DNA from: Lingula anatina
Taxonomy: Eukaryota; Brachiopoda; Lingulata; Lingulida; Lingulidae
Reading direction: 5' to 3'
DNA length: 60,482 bases
NCBI RefSeq assembly: GCF_001039355.2
Contig: NW_019775382.1
Span: forward strand, 399,609-460,090
Positions within the stretch are counted from its first letter, which is position 1. Each line of letters starts with the position of its first letter. Both the position numbers and the translations under genes were made by a program. The notes under the pieces are model-generated. The model was given only the letters and a program-made list of their open reading frames with translations. It did not search any database and was not told where the DNA came from. Of the stretch, positions 49,801 through 60,482 are shown one piece after another.

Positions 49801-51398
49801 TGTATATGTATGTAAATGAATTCAAAAATTCATTTTTAAGAATTCAAAGGCAACACAATACAACTATCAGAAAAAACCCTGATCAGTATTTATAAAGATT
49901 GGACTAACCCTCTTCCTTGGTGCCAGAAGCATCTTTTCCTGCTGGGCTCCCTTCTGGAGTCATGGAACCTGCCTTAGGGCGGGGCTTAGGTTTGGGTTTA
50001 GGTGCGACTGGGGGAGGTTTGGGGCGAAGTAAAGGCTTTGGTTTCATTGGTTGCTTCGGGGAGGGTCCATCTGTGCTGTCTTCTATGGGAAAAGCAGAAG
50101 GGAAGATAAGATATGAGCAAAGGGGTTAAATAAAAAGATACAAGTGTGGAGTTGGAGATGAAATAAATCTGTTGCAGGAAAAATTCAGAATTCATGTGAT
50201 GGTATACAACTACTGAAGAACCATACTCTGTGGGCACTTTTGTGCATTTATTTATATTTTTTTTATTGTTCAGAGCTCATTCAAAACCATCTCTTGCTTT
50301 TATGGACTTCTGTGCACAACTTCGAAATATGTTTACATTTCCAAAAAGAGGCTAAAAATTCTACATTAAGGATATCAATAGAAATAAGTGATATCATATA
50401 ATATTGTGGTTAAAAAATGATCAAGCTTATCCAAAAAATGTCCTTCACTCCATTCAAATAGGAATTTATACGTGCCCAGTATATATGATAGTGCCTGAAT
50501 ATTATAAAATGTTTTTTGGTTAGTGTGCTATCATTTTTTGTGTGCAACCTTTTTCCCAAATTTGGGTTTGTGCATGATTTTGTCAGGAGAACTCCGCTTG
50601 GATTTTTCTGGAATTTTGAAAACAAAACGATGCAGATTGGAAATAGATTCACTTTGAATATTTGTCTGCAGTATTGCTCGGTATGTGTGTCATGTCTTGC
50701 CCCAAAATCACTAATTACAACATCCAACTGACTCAATTCAAAGAATCTATGCGATGACTTAAACCACAAATCACAAACGCCTTCAAAATGTTCTTATGCA
50801 GTCGCACAAATATCAACTTAAACCAGTGAAAAATCCTTCAGCTTGTAATGTCAAAATGACCATTAAGGTCAAGGAAATGACCAAAAATTCAAATCACTTG
50901 ACAATGTACAACCAATCAGTACATACTTTCTGCTTTCACAGCTGTGGGGTGTGGTTTGGAGGAACTGCTCTCTGCCTTTGCTGGCGATGGGGTAGACGGC
51001 ACCTTCACAGGAGATTGTTGAGCAGACGACACTTTAACAGCTGGGGTTGTCTCCTCCCTGACAGATGTCGTAGTTGTTGTTGTTGTCGTAGTAGTTGTTA
51101 CTGCTGCTGTTGATGATGATGGTGCAGTTGTTGCTGTAGTCGATGTTGTTGGTACTGTTGTTGATGGATGCGCTGGAGATTTGGCTTCAGAGGCAGCTTC
51201 CTCGGCATTCTTTTCTGCAGCCAGACGCGACGCACGTGCTGCTGATCGTGTTCTTGGCGCTGGAACAGGTTGTGGGGCCTCCTTAGCATCTTTGGGTTTG
51301 TCTTCTGAAGGTGGGGGCTAAAGGAATGGAAGTTTCAGATCATAATTATTGGCCAGAAAGAATATATTTTAGCCTACCTACCTACCTACCTACCTACC

Positions 51399-51456
<58 letters not shown>

Positions 51457-54400
51457 NTAGGAGTTTTGTTTCTTCTCCTTTCCTTAGTGACGGTTTCCAC
51501 AACCTGTTCCACATTAACAGAAGTTGTCATTTTTGTGATCTCTTCTTCCTTACTTCTTTCTGCTAATTTTTTGTCTGCATCACAATCACGGGCGATCCCG
51601 TTCACATTAACCATAACTCTACTACCAGCAGTTTTTGAAAATGTTTCAGCTTGCGGATGAAGTTGCAGTGCTGCTTTATCCAATTCTACATCACTTTCTA
51701 TATGAACCTCTGATTCTGCATCATTTCTCCATGGATTCCTATTCTCATCTTCCTTCTCCTCTTCTTCAATCCCAGAATTCATCTCTGCTGATGACTTCCT
51801 GGACACAGCTTTAGAGGCATCCTTCAAGGTTTCTTTAGCTATATTTCTGTCTCCTTTCATTAACAAATAGGCACTCTGTCTCCTCAAGTCATCTGAGGCA
51901 GATTGGGCTTTTAAAGTTTGTATAAGGTCACCAAGCAAATCAGTTTCCGACTCCTCAAGATGAAAACTGCTGCGTGATAAATTGGACAGGGGTCTTTCTC
52001 TCCTGTCCCTATGAGGTGCACTTTCCAAGGACGAGACCGATTCAAAGTCTTCAACTGGCTGCCTTGGAGCAGAAAGCCTCCCAACCTCAAAAGATTCCAG
52101 CGGTAGAGTTTCCAGATCTGGCAGTGAAAGTTAGTAAAGAAATAGTGCAAGATGAACATGAAAAGCAAGACATACTAGTAGAGTGTGTACATTATGTTAA
52201 CTGACTACATGGAGGATGCATTACCCTGTGCATTATGGCACTATGCAGCTGAGCATCTGAGCTACCCTCCTTGGAAAATTGTGTGGTCAAATTATATGAT
52301 AAATAAATAAATATAGGAATTTGCCACTGAAGTGTGATATTTAGATATCACCAATGGAGAAAGATTAGCTATAAGACAGAATACATTGAAATTCAGTGAA
52401 GTTAAAATTACAGATGCTTAGCTGCTCTTTAGGGCAATTCACTACAGAATAGAGTATGTGGAGTGTGACAGCTAAAGAAATAACAGTGAAATGTGTTAAG
52501 AAGGAATTTGGATTATTTTTATAAATACTGTTAAAAGAAAAACCGTCAGTAGAATAGATAAACTATATAATGCAGTTGAGTAAGACACAAAAAGGTGACA
52601 AACATATACACACTACTAACACTTAGTAAGACTTTTACTACATTAAGCAGCCTTTAACTACATATCAACCTCAACATGTAGAACAGTGCAATGATTCAGT
52701 GTTAAACAGAAAAATAATGTGATGTTGCATTAAGTGTAATGGTGCTGACCACAGTTCAATTTGAATATTGCTGATTGTTGGATATAGTTGATAATATGCA
52801 GCTGTGGTAGATGTGATAGTATAGTCTGTCAAATAAGGTGCACTGTGCTATTGTGTTGGATGTGAGTTATAGTCTGTCAAATGTGTACTGTGTAATGTGT
52901 ATTGTGTTAGATATGACAAAGTGCTGAGCATGTGCAACAGAGCACAATGAATTAACAAATGTGTTAGCTGTGTCACTGTCATTGTGTTAGGTGTAAATGT
53001 ACATGCTGTCAAATAAGGTACAATGTGCTATTGTGTTAGATGTGACAGAGTGCTATGTTAATCACTGCCATATGTGGTGCTGTTTCTCATATCAACCTGC
53101 GATAGATATTGATATATACGTGGGAATTCGAGAAATCTTCCTCACCATCAATGTAGCGTGTCCATCTTTCACTAAAATCACTGACCTTATTAAATGACCT
53201 TGACCTTACTATATGACCTAGACCTTACCTACAACAGACTGCGGTCTCATCTTCCTCATGTACATGCTCTGCCTTTTGCTTCGGACCTTGGGAGAGTCCT
53301 GCAAAACCAAAAAGCAGGTACTATACAGATATCCAAAATTAACATTAAATCCTACCAAATAAATTTGCATTAGGAAATTCAAGATTACTTCTTTGCTATC
53401 TTTTTTCCTTTAACATGGGGGAACATTGAGCCACAGAAGTGTTACAGGGTTTATTGTATGGAAAATTGAACCATAATGCTTCCTAATAATGAGAATCATT
53501 TTCAATGTCTCTTAACCACAAAGGACTTTACTGTCAGTTTTTAGGTTTTTTCAAAAAAACCATCCACTTCAAATCCACTAAGTTTACTAATAAATATAAA
53601 TATGACTCAAGGTGGAAATAACAGACTGCTAAAACAACACATTATCAACATTTCAACAATACATATATTAAAAGATCATTAGTATGGACAGTTAGTACTT
53701 AATGGGTGAAATACAATGGAAAGCACATATTGTATATGCAACAATGTCTGATTTCTAAGCACTCTGTTACCTATAATGAAACGTTTTTTCATCTTAACTA
53801 ACCTAGGATAATTTAGACACTCAGTATCACAATGATATAGAAGGATATTTTGGTTCAGTCTGAACAAACACTTCACTCTTAGATGTCCCCCTTCCAGAAT
53901 TCCTCCTACCCTACAAGTCCAGAAGTTCTCATATCTAATGTCTCTAATCACAAAGTATATACTTTTCAGGTATGTCATAGGGAAATGTCAAAATTTGAAT
54001 ATTAAATAATTAAAGCAAGAAAAAGATAGGTCTAATATATATTATTCTACACTTTGCCTTGATGAAGAATAGATGCTTAGTGCAAAATATTGTGAATCTG
54101 TTACCAAATGACACACCTGATGCATTATCTCCATTCAATACTTTATTCCTTAAAATACCCCTCCTCCCAACCCCAGTATGTTTCTTCCTTCCCTCCTTAT
54201 TTCAAATACTTACACCCCACGCTGGCCATGTGGGAAATAACAGAAGCTATAGGGTAAAAACAAGCAATACATGAGAAACAATAGGCACATTTACACAACA
54301 GTGACATTTCTATACACAACTGGTTTTAAAAGTTAAAACATTGTTATCACATGCTACTCATATCTTTACTGGGGTAAACTAAGACATAAATAAACTAATG

Positions 54401-55225
54401 TCTACTTAGCAAATATATCATGCATATTTTACATTTAAAACCATTACAATGATTTTAATAAAATGGATAATTCTTGAACATAGTGTTCAAACATTTTCTA
54501 CTTATTACATAACAATTATTATAATAAAAATGTTGTTCTTTAAGACAATGCGCTTTTTTTAGGATTCTGATCATTCAAGTTTGTATAATATTCATAAACC
54601 CTTTTCTCTGTTCTCTAAACCTTTCACAGGCAGCATGCTGTTCACAACAACAGAATGTCAAACCAAAAGACAGCAAGCCCCTCAACATCAACAAATCTTG
54701 TATCACCAACATTACAAAATTTATAACATTCAAACAATGATGAAATAAAATGCCATGCAAAAAAATCCTGAAAACAATTTTAAAACTGTAGAAGAAAGAA
54801 AGAAAAAAGATTTATGGATGTTTTGGTATGGGATACAGAAACCAAGATCCTTGGTATAAAAATTACATCCCCACTACCAGTGATTCCTCTGTGGCATATC
54901 ACAAAAGAATGATTTTGGTATGTGATATTATTTTGAGTACTAGAAATACTATTCAAATTCTTATCAAAGAATGATTATACTAAAATGTTGCTTCATCCAT
55001 GATCTTTCGAATAATGAGTTTTCAACAGAGATATTTTTATGAATTAACTGAATATTAAAATCCCCTTTTCATATTATTTTAGTTATACTTTGCTAATAAT
55101 GATATAAAACTATAACATGCAAAAGTACAAACTATACTGTAGATAAGAAATGGAATACAATAAAAAAATGAAATACGTAAAAGATAAAAAACAAAGCCCA
55201 TTTCTTTCACACCTTCACTGCACAA

Positions 55226-55268
<43 letters not shown>

Positions 55269-58200
55269 ATACTCTAGCCAGGCACCTTCACATCCATGCA
55301 GTGATACACAGGGTGCTGTGATGTACAATAAAAACAATGTGCTAAGCACTATCAGCTGAACCACATCATATTAGCACCTATGACACTTGATATGGAAAAA
55401 GATAGGCTTCGCTCTATTTGATCCATTTTGGTTTATGTAATTATTATAGTTATTGTGCAAATATCAGTAATTGTCAAACAACATTTAACTGAGTGTCTTG
55501 CTGTACCTAATTTTTCCATATCATATGTCTTCCCTTCCAAGGTGCTTCTAATTGTTGACTCTACACCCAAAGAGTCACTTGCAAAAAAAATTCCAAATCA
55601 AACACCTACAAAAAAAAAAAAAAGGGACTCCCCCAGTCCCTGCCTCATACTGCTTAATATCCAACATCTATACCACTGTTGAAGGATTTTCTTTTCCAAA
55701 TCCTTGTTTAATTTCACCTGGTAGTCCCTACGATAAAATGTTCAACAAGATGCCAATAATAAAAAGATACCCTTCACAAAGATACCCCACCTTTTCCCAC
55801 CAACGAAAACAGTGCCACTATACCAGTACATACCCCAGGCGAAGGTTTCTCTTTCTCTTCCCTGTCAATGGTAAACTGTTCCTTCTCGCTGCTCTCTCCA
55901 TCCTGCTTCTCCTCTTGCTGGACCTTCTCAGGCAGCGCCCTTTGCAGGCTCTTCCGTGTATTCAAATGATTGGTCTGCAATGAAACACATACAGCAATGT
56001 AAAAATGTGATCTCATCAGGAATAACTTAAGAAACAAACCAACTGACATCAATGAGGATTTATCAAATGGGAAGGTTCTTATGTATTGAGGGACCAGTTT
56101 TATACAGTCATGATAAAAAAGTAGCAATCATCATACCAATTTCATTTGCAAAATTTGCATGTGAATATAAAACAGATTTGATCAAAATTCCCACCACAAA
56201 AAAGTATTCATTGATGGTGATGCTAAATAGTCTATGTCTAGAGTCTAATAAGCATTTGGTCAAAACATACAAAGGGTTAAAACAAGTCGCTCTCACTGTT
56301 GCTCTCAGATTTTCATCTAACAGTATAAGTGCACATAATTCCCAAATTAACCAATCTAATACCAGACAGTTTGCTTAATTGTGTTAGATGTGATAGATGC
56401 AATGTGCTGATTGTGACAAAATCTCACCAATGTTTTCTGAGTTGTTCCCAATGCTTCTATCACTTGGTCCACCATTCTGTCAGAGATGTAGGCTGCCACT
56501 GACAGGTTCAGTTCACTACCAGGCAAAATACAAATATCATCTTAGACATGTGAGTGATAATACAATAAATAAATCATCAAAGAAATTATAATATTATTAA
56601 AAGTTGACGTTAAGGAGTTTGTGATCAACAGGCTGAAATTTCTCTTGGACATTTTGTGCTGCCAACTGGTAGTCACAGACAGACAACTAGAACCAAGGTC
56701 CATGGAACTGTAAGGGGTATTATTCAACTTTTCTTGAGTTTTTTGAATGAAGACTTTTGTAATCTATGTATATATTCTACTCAGTAAAAGCAGCCTGTCT
56801 ACCATAACCTAATTAATGATTCACATCCCAATCAGTGCTGGATTTTGGATAGCAATGACATTTATTAAACCATTAGGGCTACAGTTTTAAATGGAATTGA
56901 AGAACTTGCTTTTGAAATTAAACATAATAAAATACACATATGTTATCATTAACATCAAAGTACACACCTTATTTTATTGAGGACATCTGTTCCCACTTGG
57001 TCCATGATAAGAATCTTGGTGAAATCTTTGGGGAACTGGCTCCTCTCTGTGCTCCCCTCCTCCAGTTCTTCCTTCACCGTCTCACTGTCTAACACCCCAG
57101 GGCACTGCTCCTTGGCACAGCTCAACATCTCACTGACTGTACCCTGGATATACAGGGGAATTTAGAGCAATGAACACTGTGACCATATGTTACTCTATAT
57201 TGAACAAACAGTTACTGTACCCTGAAAATGCAGGGGAATTTAGAACAATGTACACTGTGACCATGCGTTACTGTTTATCAAAAAAATTTACTGTGCCCTG
57301 GAAATTCAGGGGAATTTAGAACAATATACTACACTGTCCCATATATCACTTACTGCATAATGAATAACTCAATGTCCTAAGGTTGAGAGAAGAAACCAAA
57401 TGGTGACATGTTTCATATCAAACACTGAGTTTCTGTGCCTTGTAAATTCAGTGAAATTTCAGTAATGTATGCTGTGACAAGTTTCACTTACTGTTTAAAA
57501 TTGTATATGATTGTATGATCCTGTACGTGTTTGCATGAGTTTATATCACAAAAAATAAAAAAATAAATAAATAAATAAATAATAGTAAACATAAAAATTA
57601 AAAATCAATAAAAAAAAACTCATAAGTTCCTCACCTGGTCACTGGCATTCACTGTCCTGTAACATATAATAAATATACCATGTCTTATACTTACCTTCAT
57701 CTGCTCCTCAACCAGATCTCCCAGTTCCTGTGTTATAGACTGCAGTTTGGCCTGGACTGGGTTCCCCTCGGCCTCTTGACTCAGAGCTATCTCTTGGAGC
57801 TTTGGGAGAAGCTGGAAAATTGTAAGGGTAATATCAAATAAATGTCAATTACTTAAAATCTCAATGCTGCAAATCTGTGTTGAATAAAACCATACCGCAG
57901 CATACCTTATATACCACAGTATACCATAATATACCACAGTATACCATAATCACATTACATGCCATATGGTGTGGTATCAATCCAAACCATATCATAGTAT
58001 ACTACATCATATGATAACAGTACCACGCTAGACGTAATTATAACTGTTGTCCTTCAATAACATACCACACCATACCATTCCACTTCCTTCTATCTTGTAC
58101 CATAAAATACTGTGGCACACTTGACTATATTATGCTATACTGTACTAACTGCATATCAAACTGTAATTCCATTAATTTCTTGATTTTTATGTCTGATTCA

Positions 58201-60032
58201 GCAATGAATCCATGTATATTATACTGTTACATTTCATTTCATTGTACCACATCTGATCAAACCATACCATACCAGGTCATATTATGCCACACCACACCAC
58301 ACCAAACCACACTACACCACTTTCTTGTATCAGATACCATGGCATACCACACCATACCACTTCCTTACATGCTATATAATACCATACCATACCATACCAT
58401 ACCATTTCCTTCTACTGTATACCACTCCATACCATACCACACCACTTCCTTATATCCTAGACCATACCACACCACTTCCTTATATCCTAGACCATACCAC
58501 ACCACTTCCTTATATCCTAGACCATACCATACCATTTCCTTCTACTGTATACCACTCCATACCATACCACACCACTTCCTTATATCCTATACCATACCAT
58601 ACCACACCACTTCCTTCCATCCTAGACCAAACTGAACCACACGCAATACCGTACCTGTTTAGAGTTGTCAGCATCAGTGATGTACTGCTGTCCACTCTCA
58701 ATGTCCGCCCTGAACTCATCACTAGAACTCATGTTCAGGGCATTGATGGTATCCTGCAGGTGCACTACTAGCTTGTCCACCATCTGAATAAGACATTAAT
58801 GGCATTGAATCATGATCTACATGAAGGATATATACAGGTTTTTATACTATGAGAACTGTATAACTGAATTATGGTAACTTGAAGACTGAAAACAAGAATG
58901 CTTATAATACAAAGGGAAACTATTATATTAAGAAATAAATATTTAGACTATTACAATGTGAAATCAATTTCTGGTTAATTTTTTAAATATCATGTAATCA
59001 TATTATGTTCTGACATTGGGATATGATGAGAAAGATAGTATCAGCACACCTGCTGTGTAGAGCTGATCAGAAATCCCTGCTGTAGTCTAAAAGCCTGTTC
59101 ACTGGCAAATTTCCTAGGACTGTGATTTCTCTGCAAGAGTCTTTCAATCTGAAAAACATTATATAATAATAATAATAATGATGATGATGATGATAATAAT
59201 AACAACAATAATAATTAAAAATATTAATACAAGTATATATATAATAATATATGGCATATGCATATAAGAATGATCTTTAGACTAAATATCATCTCTTTTA
59301 TAACGATACATGAATGCACAGACACATATTACTTGACAGGAGAGGGGCAAACTTTTATTAATATTATCTTCAATACCATCATAAAGTATCATTCACAAGA
59401 TTACATATAACTCACAGTCTGCAGTGCTTTTTCTGTTCTGTCTGGTGTGACCTTCAGAGCAGCTGCTGCATCATGGAAAGGAGCAGGCATCTTACGCACT
59501 GTGTAGTTCCTAGGGTAGACAAACAGTGGCACATTACACTTGTTAAAAAATTCTCTTGAAGACAAAGTGTCTACTATATTCTTTAGGATATAGGGATGCA
59601 ATTATGATTTTGATTGATGATCATCTATTTTCTGCTGAAATGACTATGTGAGGTATCCTCTACCTGAGGTGTTCACAACTTCACCTCCCAAAACCTGCCT
59701 CTCATCTTTTTAAACCATTCTCCTGGTGACATCATGGACAACAAAATATTGATGTGCAAGAAGTGCCTCTAATAAGTAGGGTTGTTCAGAAGAACTTGAT
59801 ACTGTCACAATTACTGAGCATAACGCAGCTGCTGTAACTCTGTGCTAAAATATCTACGAACAAGAGAAACCTCCAGGTATGTGCCTTAACCTACTTCTGC
59901 AAAGCAGCTGCTATGTCTTCAAATCCCTGCACAGTTGTGTTGTTCTTGTCCCAGACTAAAGCCGTCAGCTTAGTGTTGATCTGTAGTGCTTTAGCCAACA
60001 TCCTGGCACCAAAGTCGCCCATACTATTGCCA
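46801..60032 (-). CDS. CARMIL: CARMIL (capping protein, Arp2/3 and myosin-I linker), C-terminal half
   Basis: Regulator of actin capping protein at the leading edge. Fourteen exons, all phase-consistent: 60032-59895, 59509-59416, 59148-59050, 58783-58655, 57811-57695, 57143-56968, 56515-56428, 55974-55834, 53298-53229, 52117-51402, 51317-50927, 50082-49909, 49646-49488, 47270-46801 (stop 46803-46801), about 987 residues. The first exon is the end of the leucine-rich repeats ([17 protein letters not shown]). Next comes the cap and helical dimerisation domain ([32 protein letters not shown]), matching vertebrate CARMIL as I recall it. The rest is disordered: a basic [15 protein letters not shown] exon, a Thr/Pro-rich part, a Pro-Lys region ([15 protein letters not shown]) able to bind SH3 domains, a [13 protein letters not shown] segment, and an acidic end ([13 protein letters not shown]). 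The PH domain and most repeats lie beyond the right edge. The capping-protein motif LxHxTxxRPK was not seen. Confidence 0.9.
51402..51456. repeat. (CT)n microsatellite at a CARMIL exon end, next to an N
   Basis: A GA run on the plus strand, bordered by a single N at 51457 and followed on the left by a CTAC repeat (51373-51401). On the minus strand it is in frame with the preceding exon and ends at a GTAGGT donor. Confidence 0.9.
54214..54246 (-). CDS. candidate 33-base micro-exon of CARMIL
   Basis: Between exons 8 and 9, an acceptor (gtttttaccctatag) and a donor (GGGGT|gtaagt) bound 33 bases. Inserted between two phase-0 exons they keep frame and add [11 protein letters not shown]. The hydrophobic content is odd for a disordered linker, so this may be chance. 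Confidence 0.2.
55221..55270. repeat. (AAAT)n microsatellite
   Basis: About twelve AATA units in CARMIL intron sequence. Confidence 0.95.
57138..57500. repeat. degenerate 75-85 bp tandem repeat including a splice acceptor
   Basis: Units starting near 57141, 57219, 57296 and, weakly, 57438 share CAGGGGAATTTAGA.CAAT and (T/G)(A/G)CTGT(A/G).CCTG words. The first unit contains the acceptor of the exon at 57143-56968. Confidence 0.75.
57895..58645. repeat. CATACCA/CACACCA minisatellite with higher-order units
   Basis: Irregular ACCAT/ACCAC pentamers fill about 750 bases of a CARMIL intron. Between about 58436 and 58620 a larger unit with ACCACTTCCTTATATCCTAG recurs. Plus-strand frames through it ([10 protein letters not shown] repeats) are translations of the repeat, not genes. 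Confidence 0.9.
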
Positions 60033-60482
60033 CTAAAACAAACAATGGAAACTGTAAGGCCATCATAATAACATTTTGCTCAAACACTTTTTAATAGCTT
60101 AAACAATTACGGTAAATGTTGGATCTTTTACTCATTATTAGGTTTTTGTCTTTTTAAAATTTATTCAAAATTCATAGGCTTTAAAAGTTCTCCTTCAATG
60201 TTGAAGATGTCTTTGACCATCCAACATCATCCCATTCCATATGTGACCACCACATAACAGTAAAAACATAGTTCAGACACTTATATAAATCATCCATGAA
60301 TACCAGTCTGGACTCATTTAAATACTAATAAATAGCAAATTTCAGATCCTCACTACACATAATCTTCTTGGTAAAGAAACAGAGCATCTAAGGACATTTT
60401 GCAAATTACGTGATGATCTTGTTCAATAGTCTTTTTCTAAACAGAGTTCAGTGACCAGTGGTCAGTAAACAGAGTTCAGTGA
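60033..60482. other. presumed CARMIL intron at window edge
   Basis: No further exon is recognisable. The last bases hold a short direct repeat of ACAGAGTTCAGTGA. Confidence 0.4.

Noticed and set aside
58132-58771. Long plus-strand frames rich in His, Tyr, Thr and Pro
   Set aside because: They are translations of the CATACCA minisatellite, antisense to CARMIL.
1-60482. tRNA, rRNA, CRISPR or prokaryotic operon features
   Set aside because: A by-eye scan for tRNA B-box words with a matching cloverleaf, for spaced direct repeats and for tightly packed frames found none.

Overview
The window is AT-rich eukaryotic DNA with spliced genes, GT-AG introns of a few hundred bases to about 2.5 kb, long microsatellites and short inverted-repeat transposons. 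The gene set (an LRP12/LRP3/LRP10-type receptor, a CARMIL actin regulator, a class A peptide-type GPCR and an animal phytochelatin synthase) indicates a bilaterian. I favour a marine invertebrate, most likely a lophotrochozoan such as a mollusc or annelid; an invertebrate deuterostome cannot be excluded from sequence alone. I see nothing prokaryotic: no CRISPR array, operon or rRNA.

Layout. (1) 654-857, minus: first coding exon of a small secreted coiled-coil protein that runs off the left edge. (2) About 4.1-14.0 kb, plus: promoter-like block, untranslated-type exons, then nine coding exons of a CUB/LDLa receptor ending in a long acidic tail. (3) 18.1-22.3 kb, minus: seven-exon gene for a DUF4476-like helical-repeat protein with a Pro/Gly/Tyr-rich tail. 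(4) 26.7-29.8 kb, plus: four-coding-exon phytochelatin synthase with an intact catalytic triad. (5) 31.9-33.0 kb, minus: intronless GPCR. (6) 33-46.7 kb: gene-poor, with a decayed Tc1-type transposon, a nested pair of MITEs, a long TA repeat and three orphan candidate exons. (7) 46.8-60.0 kb, minus: the C-terminal half of CARMIL in fourteen phase-consistent exons, with its N-terminal half beyond the right edge.

Neighbouring genes are convergent (LRP12-like with DUF4476-like, phytochelatin synthase with GPCR) or divergent (coiled-coil gene with LRP12-like, DUF4476-like with phytochelatin synthase). Nothing suggests they work in one pathway. The functional themes are endocytic sorting, heavy-metal detoxification through phytochelatins, peptide signalling and actin capping control.

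The least ordinary signals are a perfect 40-bp palindrome in a phytochelatin synthase intron, tandem copies of a CARMIL splice acceptor, a CT microsatellite that stays in frame up to a splice donor in CARMIL, a TAA-flanked MITE inserted into another MITE, and a TTAA-ended MITE directly downstream of the GPCR. All exon structures come from reading splice signals, phase and family resemblance by eye; no search or alignment was run.
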